From Asterias amurensis (taxonomy: Eukaryota > Echinodermata > Asteroidea > Forcipulatida > Asteriidae), in NCBI RefSeq assembly GCF_032118995.1, contig NC_092666.1, forward strand, positions 1,240,001-1,304,000: a stretch of DNA of 64,000 bases, written 5' to 3'. Below the pieces are notes generated by a model that saw only the letters and a list, made by a program, of their open reading frames with translations, had not been told where the DNA came from and ran no database searches. Shown here piece after piece: positions 26,201 through 35,200 of the stretch (within the stretch, counting starts at the first letter, position 1; each line of letters begins with the position of its first letter). Position numbers and translations under genes: made by a program.

Positions 26201-29200
26201 AGTAATTTTTCACCCAATTATGAAAAGACGGCAGGCCTGAAACCGTTATTAGGCCTCGGGAAAATAGAACGCTCCTGGGATCACCTCGGGAGTCGTAGTT
26301 TTAACCATAGCACTCAAAGCAGTCAATATTTGTATACTATCGCCCCATTCTAAAACAACTTCACTGGCTCCCTGTCTTTCAACGAATCATCTTCAAGCTG
26401 ATGATCATTGTCCACGAAGCACTAATGGCAAGGCTCCCCACTATATTTCTGAACTACTTCAAGTTTACACTCCGTCAAGGAATCTTCAATCAAGTTCCAT
26501 GCTTCTCCTCGATCAATGAACCCTTGTCTTGACACTCCTAGGGTGACAGGTCTTTTTCTTCAGCTGCGCCACGCATCTGAAACTCTCTACCAATTTATCT
26601 TAGATCTTGTCTAACATGTATGTACCATGAAATTCAAATCTCTTCTCAAAACTTATCTTATGTCACAGGTTTTCAAGGAGTAATTTAGTTGCTACTATTG
26701 TTCTTTTGTTTATTTTTGGTTTTACTGCGCCTTGAACACCCAGAAGGGATATCTACGTGGATATCATAAGTCTTAATTAATATTGTTATTATTATTAGAA
26801 ATATTACACCCTTTTCTCAGTTGCCAGTTTCCTCTCAGCCGTCGCCGTGCATGAAACCGGAAGTGACTCCATCCACATCGAGGTTGGGCAGCTCAGGCCA
26901 TTGAATCTCTACGTCGTAGGGGCAGATGGTAGCTTCAGGCAACCTGACCTATGGATGGATGGCGCAGTTTATCATCCGTTACACCTCAGGGGTAAGTGCT
27001 AGGACCTAGACCTGTGAACAAGTCGTTAATGGATAATCTCGATGGTCTAGTTGGTATAATGACACTGCTCTAGAAGGTTGTTGGTTTGTATCCCATCCAA
27101 GTAATATGCCTGTGATTTTTTCCCACAGGACTTGGGAAAGTACTGAGTATACAGTGCTAACACACATCGGTGTATGGTTAAAACCAATAGACCCTTCCCA
27201 TGAAATATGTAAATTGCACATAGCGCGTGCGCACTAATGTTTTGGTTGGCAAAATGAGGGAACATCGCGCTGTTTTGTACACGGCTAATGGGTGCGTGAC
27301 GCAAACGCGATTGCGCGTCTGCTTAGTGCACAACTCTATGGCGTTTGCCAACCAACAGGGTATGTACGCATGCGTGAATGTGATTAGCATATTTCATGGG
27401 AAGGGTCCATTAATACTCTTTATCCCCGATGCAAATTTGACATCTATTAAATCTTTAATGTGTGTTGCGGTGATAGTTGAATCGTTGTAGAGTTGAGTGA
27501 TTTTAGTTGATGGGAAATTCATGTCACAATATACTTTTAGCAGAAACTAAACAATGTTTTTATTCTTTTCAGGGGTATCTCTGCATGTGAGCCCTACCTT
27601 TAGAGAGATAACGCTATCCTTCCACGTCTCACATATCAACATTAAAGTTAAAGCAGAGACACTGACTCCCAGTATAACCGTGGAGGTATTGTCAGGCACA
27701 ACGGTAAGCACTTAGAACGATGTTTGATTTAGTAAGAGTACAGAGTGTCATGGCAGATTGGTTAAGAGCATCAAATTCAAGTTCTGTAAAGTGAATTTTG
27801 ACATCACAGGGCTGTCTTTGCAGCGAATGTTTCACAAACATTTGTTGCGATTTTGTGACATCAAAATTCGTATAGCATTTGTATTCGCAGGAAGTAGCCT
27901 ATGAACTGGGCTTTAGTCTTCGGGGTGTGGGTTTGAATCCCGGTTGTGACACTTGTGTCCTTGAGCAAGACATTTAACTGTTATTGCTTCTCTTAACCCA
28001 TTGGGAAAATGGTTGCCTATGTGTGGGTAGAGATGGTTCTTGTTATTGATTTAGCTTAGTGCGCATTTAAAGCCATCCTTTCGGTAAACAGTTTGTCCAA
28101 ACGCCGACACTTCGTGTATCACAACTATATATAAATAACAAACCTGTGAAAATTTAGGCTCAATCGGTCATCGGAGTCGGGAGAAAATAGCGGGAAAACC
28201 CACCCTTGTTTCCGCACGTTTCGCCGTGTCATGACATGTGTTTTACTAAATCCGTAAATCTTGATGTCGAGAATTGATAATTGTTTTAATGTTTTCTCAA
28301 AAAGTAAAGCATTTCATGGAATAATATTTCAAGGGAAGTCTTTTACCATTATGTACCTTCTGTAAACCCTGTAAATCTGTGATTTTTTTTTTTTTTTTCT
28401 GTTTCGAAAGTGTATAATGGCTTTAAAAGCTTTCGTTGGATAGGTAGGCAAAGCACTATTGTGTTTGTTACCCATTTAAATAGCACCTTCTAAAGGTTTA
28501 CTAGGTTTTGTGTTCTGAAGCAAGACACTAAAAGTCCTGAACACTTTTGGTTATTACTTAAGATAATTGTTAGCATAAAAACTTACTTGCTAATGAGCAG
28601 TGGGGAGCTGTTGGTAGTATAAAAATATTGTGAAGAAAAGTGTTTGAGAAAGAGGTATTTTCTCACTCAAAAAATAAGACAATTTAGGCCTGATGCGTTT
28701 TATTAGCCAACTGAAAGCACACTAATTCATATGTTGGATACACCAAGTGAGAATACTGTCTTTGACAATTAGCAAAGGTGTCCATAGTAGCTTTTAAGCT
28801 GACAATATTATTTTCTTAATATATAGTAAAAACATTGGTTGGCGTTAAATGCATAAGGCCATAGAAGGTCTCACTGTTGTTTTGAGACAACGTCTTTGTT
28901 TTGGGCTTTGGGCTTAGCCAGTTGTGAAAGAGCCACCAAGACTGGAGTTCCTGCAGGCACGATACGTACACAGCCTAATGGAAGACAACTTAAACACTTG
29001 TATTATTTTATGGAGATTGCACCGTCCAAATCTTATCAACTTTTGATGTGATGAAAGGGGCACATCTCAAAACTTGTGCAGCTTTTACTTTCATAACTCT
29101 TGGATTTATGTGGAAATTATGAAAAAAATGTCAACTTTCCCATATGACCAGTGCAGTATCTCGCCTGCCAGACTTGCCAAAGAATGAACAAGGTCGATGG

Positions 29201-32200
29201 ATTGAAAACAAAGGTCACTCGGTCTATACAATAATCAATGAGGCATAAACTGTTGTTGCAGGTGATTGGCACATCAGCGGTGACCGGGCTGATGGGCGAC
29301 ATGGACGGAGATCCTTTGAATGATATTAAGAGCATTACCGGAACTGTCTATCAGGGAGATGACCCAACCGAGATGTTTGAACTGTTCCAGACATGTGAGT
29401 AGATTTTTATCCACCTCGAAACTATTCCAGGATAATTTGTGGATAACTAGTGGATAACTTGCAGATAACTTCTGGAAAAGTTTATCCACAAAGTTTTAAT
29501 CAAAGATGATAAACTGCAAAGTTTTTTGTTTTGTTAAGTCTATGGAGGTGATAACCAAATGACCTGCTTATGTTGTTCTAGACCTGTGAGTAGATTTAGC
29601 CACCTTCTCAAAACCTTTTCAGGTTACTTAATAATACTAATAATAACAACCGCATGTCTATAGTTCCTTACACAAGGGCTCAGAGGAACAAAAGAATAAT
29701 TATGTATACGGTGAAATGAACAGAAGTGTTTTGAGAAGAGTCTTGAAACAAGAGATAGTTGTGGCTTGCATCTTATGATTTTTTTCCTCTAGAAAAGATA
29801 CTGATTGTGACAGAGAGACCCTGAGTGGGGATGATGAGTTTAGTTTGTTTAGCCATAAAGACTGTAAACTATTTTGTGATTCATAAATACCTCAGACGGT
29901 TTCGCTATTCCTATTGGTGGAGAGCGCGTCACGTGGGTGTGTATAAACCTTTGTTCATGACCGGTAAAAAGTGTTAATTCATGGGCGTGACACGCGACCT
30001 TGCACCTGTTCTTATAAGACAGTTTCTTCATTCCCATTGGTCGAGAGGAACGGCTGAAACAGTTGTGCCACATCACGCGATACGCGCGACGCGCACAGCA
30101 TTCCCTCACAAGGAGTTGTTTACCCGAGGGCGGCGGAGGGCTTTACCATTTCATAGCTGGAGGGGTGTTGTATTGAAAGAAATCATTTAACAATATGATT
30201 TTTGCATTTTTTTTTACTTTTTTACCAAAAAGTGATGATGTTTTTGACCGAAAAGGTATTTATGAATGGGAATCAAAGTGTGTTGAATCGGTTTTCAACT
30301 AGTGGTTTAAACCCGCCGAGGCCTGGTTCTTGATAATTTACCTCGACTTTGTCTCGGTAAAATTATCAAGAACCAGGCCTCGTTGGGATTAAACCACTGG
30401 TTGAAAACCTCTTCACCACACATTGATTCCCTTAGTAATATCAATTTCTACCTTCAGCTCCTCTGAGGTATTCTCATCTGTAATACCTTTCTTTTGAAGT
30501 CCCTTACTAAGAGTGGCTTTTGGGGCAAACTTGCACAACCATTAGTAAAAAATACAACAAAATTCTGACAATGCACTCAAATTAATCCAATATTTTTATT
30601 ATATTTGACTAGGGGAAGCAACTACACCTGATATACTCCACCGTGACGGAGTGACTAAAAGAGGAGACTACCGTAACACAACCTTTGTCCCCACGTTAGT
30701 GACGCCCGGATCGGAGACACTACCTCCAAGCATTGGTACTGGGTTGGAAAGCACATGCCAGAACCTCCAGGAATGTATCTTTGACATGTCCGTTACTCAG
30801 ACAGCGGAAGCTGGTCAGGCTGCATTCGCCGCTAATGCTGAATTTGTGGAGATGCAGCAGATGTTAGCGAAAGGTTGGCAAATTTTTTTAATTGTTTTTC
30901 TGTGAACCTTGACCAACATTTTGTAGGGTTTGGACATAAATTGGTGAATCAGTTAACCGGTTAACCAGTCAATTGTTTATCCATTTCACTGGTTATGAAA
31001 CGAATGTCAGGTTAACCACTTTACTTTTTAACAAACTAGTTTTCCGGTTAAAGATGTTGGTGAAAAGTTGGCCAAAATAATTTTGTTTTTCTGTTAATGT
31101 TCACCGATTTGTTGTTGTTGGAGCATTTAATAAATGGTTGACCAGTTAATAGTTTAACCAGTCAACAATCATTAATTATCCATGTCACTATTTCACAGGT
31201 TAAGGGTTAATAAACGGTTATAATTTCAAATAGAAATTGTCTTTGCCCGTCCTGTTTAATAACATAAGGATCTCCTCGATTTGCATCTTTACAGTCGAGA
31301 CGTGCCGATACATCCAAGGTCCAGAGGGCGGCCAGGTAGCCTTCTCAGATGAAACCAAGCAATACGTGGTTGGAACCTCCGTCACTTTCTCGTGCGATGA
31401 CGCTGCAAATATTCTAATAGGTCCAGCAACTCGCAACTGTCAATCCAATAGACAGTGGTCAAATTCAGTTGTCCCAGCCTGTATTGGTGAGTTTATATCA
31501 GACAATTTTGTTTTGTGCTTAGCAGAGGATACCGGCCAGAAGCGGTGCATGGGACATGGTTTTTTTTGCTGGTAATGTTATTCTGGTAAGCATAATTTTT
31601 GCTGTGCCTAATGTAATAGAACTTCTTAAGCAGAGACTTATGTATGATTTGAGGCATTGCATGGTGAGGTACCAATATATATTTGGTTTGGGGTAACAAC
31701 ATTTGTCGTGGCGGTAGTAGACTATATAGCAAGACAGTTTTCTAACGAACAAACTCTACCCGGCAAATAGATATACACATGGTGTTACCGAGACAGAGAC
31801 TTAAGAATATTCCGTCTGCTGAGCAAAAACCAGCAGGATATCACTCTCAGGTTGTACATAATATGGTATGGTATTTTTTTGTGCAATATTTGTATCTCCC
31901 TTCTGTAACTTGTTGTGTGTGCGAGAAATGTAATTTCTTCTTTTAGGAGAGTTATAAGTGTCTTTATTACTTAAGACTTACGTCTTATGATTTCTCTTTT
32001 CTATAAAAGATACCGATTGTGACAGAGAGACCCTGAGTGCTGATGGAGTTGAGGTGGTAAAAGAAGGCACAGACAGTGATGGCAATATACAGGTGACGGT
32101 CGGCTGCCCCGGTACCAACGTCACATCAACTCTAACTTGCAAGAGCGGAGAGTGGACTGGAGGCAAAATTAGCTGCTCCGGTGAGTAGAACTAGATTGTA

Positions 32201-35200
32201 GATGCATTTTAAGATTAGTTGACAGCTACGGAGCTCCTTAGATGCCGTTCAAAATGTCGCAACTACTGGAAGTTTGGCCACAAAAAGTCAAAATATCCTT
32301 TTCAATGTTTGCGTTGTATTGCTTGGATCTTTAAACTTAATGGATGAGCGGTTCATAAGACTGGACAGTCAGCAGCACAACGCTACTGGCTTGCGTTCTT
32401 CACTGTGTGGAAAAGGAATTACATGATAACAGGTGCGAGTTGTCAGAGGAAAAGGATGTTTTATTCTTACCTCTCTCTTTAATAGACCCTTGTCGTAATG
32501 CTCGAGAAAATGTTGGGATTAATTGTCTAGTTCCCTGATACATTTTTCATGTTAGAGTTTAATGGACCAGTTTTAATAGCAAAAGGTGCGTTTTCAATGA
32601 AAATTTGCATCCCCTTATAGGGTGACATGGCCGAGGTGTTAAGAGCATTGAATGATGAATTTAAGTCCTGATGGTTAAATCATCATATGGTGGGGTTCAA
32701 ATCCCGGTCATGGCACTAATGGCCTTGAGCAAGATGCTTCACTAAAACTTTCATCTTTTTACCCAGGGGTATAAATGGGTACCTGCGAGGGTAGAGGTTG
32801 ATATTGTGTTTGAAAAAGCCTTTGGAGTGCTACGGTTGCCCGGGGTTGTATACCCCACAGGGTGCTGAGAACAATTACAGGAATTTTATTGGCCCATTGA
32901 CCAGGGTACTAATATAATGGTACAAATGGCTTCTGCGCAAACAGCGGAGCCAGTTTGTGTGAAGTGAACAGGGCTTACAGTGGAATAACTTCACACACTT
33001 ACAAGTGTATGTTTTATGTTTCAATCTAGGCCAACTTCACACAAAGACCATTTTGTCAACTATTGTAATTCACGTATTGATTGGCAATGGGCTAAATAGT
33101 GTATGTCTATTCCCCCGAGGGACTTTGAGTGACCAGAAGACCGAGGGAAAAATGGCCCCTTAAGATGATCTGGTCACTCACAGGCCCAAGGCGACTACAT
33201 GTTCCCTGTTTACCGAAATTATGCGAGCCCATATGTTTTAATAACACACCTCAGTCTTAAATGTGAAATAAGAAAAGAGATTCAGAAAAAAAGGAAGTTT
33301 TTTAGTTTCTGTTCATGGGTCATGTACAGAGATGCGCTGTAACCAGTCAAAAATTAAAAGATGAGTGCCCATTCGGGCACTATTCCCGCAAAAAATGCGT
33401 GCGCGATCACTAGACTTTATTAGTTCATCCCACGTGACCGTGCTTCTGCCAACCAAAATACAGAACAAGCAAGAGGTGTGTTAAAAAGCTTGATATTGTC
33501 TGGGAACCAGTTGATGTTTGTTGAGCAATATGAGTACTAGTGGATGAATGGTCCTTACCAACTTAGGGCCTCTTTATCTCTTTATGGTTAACAGAAAGGC
33601 AACACCCCGTAACTGTAAAAGAACAAACCTCTTTCAGGAAATTTGTTTTAAAATAAATCAGGTTTTACATTATGGGCTCTCTAAGGGTTACACTTTATGC
33701 TGGACTACATAAGAAAACCCTTGTCATAATTGTTAAGGCTTGGCAACACAGACTTGGCAACACGGGGTTGAACCAGGGCCTAACATTGACAAAATCACAA
33801 TAATATAGAGCGCCACCAAGAGTTTAGCCCAAAAGCTATTTAAACAAATTATTTCACAATTTGATGTTACAACGATGGAGGAATTGTCATGCACAAATTA
33901 CAGATGGACATTTCCATTTTGTGTTCAGAAAAGCAATTTACAACCAAATTATAAAGCGCCACCAAGTGTAGAGACCAAAATTTGTTTTTATTTCAAAGAT
34001 GGAGGTTGTCCAATAACAAAAAGATGGAAATTTGAGCCCACTGCAAGTATGTTCCTGATCATGCACATAGGCAATGAGCTAATCCTTGCAAATTGTCTGC
34101 GGCAAACGTACTGCATTGTGAATCACTTATTTGGTAAACCAATAAAACAATGACTTTTTAATTTTTTCTCCCATTGTTTGGACTTCCTCGCCTTTCACCT
34201 CTAAGACCCCGGTTCGAATCCCATTAAAGGAACACGTTGCCTTGGATTGGTCGAGTTGGTCTTTGAAAAGCGTTTTGTTACCGTTTGTTATAAAATGCAT
34301 ATGGTTAGAAAGATGTTGTAAAAGTAGAATACAATTACCTACACAAATATGCCACGAAATTGCGTGGTTTTCTTTTTACCTCGTCCAATAAAACGGTCGG
34401 CCATTATGGTCGACCGTTATAGTTCGCGACGTAAAAAGAAAACCGTGCAATTTTGTGTGATACTTGTGTGGATCATTATATTCTACTTTTAAAATATCTT
34501 TCTAACCATATGCATTTCATAACAAACGTTTTCGAACACTTTTTATAGACCAACTCGTCCGATCCAAGGCAACGTGTTCCTTTAAGAGCACTACATTGAA
34601 TGGGTTTTCAGTCCCTAACTGACAGCATGGGTTTTTCTCTGAAATTAATTCTCCTGGGTTTTCCTCCCACTTCCAAATCAGAACATTCCTTCCTTGTCTT
34701 CTCCATGGGGTTCTTGGTTAGTAGTGCAGTGATTAAGTTCGCTTTTCTAAGGGTCCTTGACTTCTCAACCAGAGTTGACAAACAGCCGACAATGTTTTGT
34801 GTTTGTTAATTTTTTTTATTGCCAATATTTTTAGTCAAATGAAAATGTACATTTTGATTTGGGGCAGACATATCTATAAACGATGACGAAGCATTTCCAG
34901 CCCCAATCAACTTTTTGCACTCCACTTATTAGAATTACATTGCCCTCTGTTGCCTAGTCATTACAGCGCCCTCTGTTGCCCAGTCATGTTCGGGAAATGA
35001 TACACCCAACCAAAATTCTATTTAGACTAGCACCACTCATGATGTAGTCCTTCCAAGTAACTTCTATGGTGTTGCCTTTTTGTTATCCGTTATTTTCCAG
35101 TGGCCGGTTTGACGGGTGGTGCCGTGGCCGGAATTGTGGTGGCGCTGTTCATTATCATAGCCCTCGTGGTGATCGGTGTCGGCTACATCTTGTTCCGTAG

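Noticed and set aside
29849-30125. Possible CpG-island promoter because of GCGCGACGCGC words
   Set aside because: Short, inside intron 15, with repeated ATTGGT words that suggest a dispersed element; no start site or exon follows.
34190-34620. MITE-C at 34224 seemingly inserted in a SINE, because GGTTCGAATCCC and TTAAGAGCAC flank it
   Set aside because: The two flanks are in the wrong order for one SINE head, so the match is probably coincidence or separate remnants.
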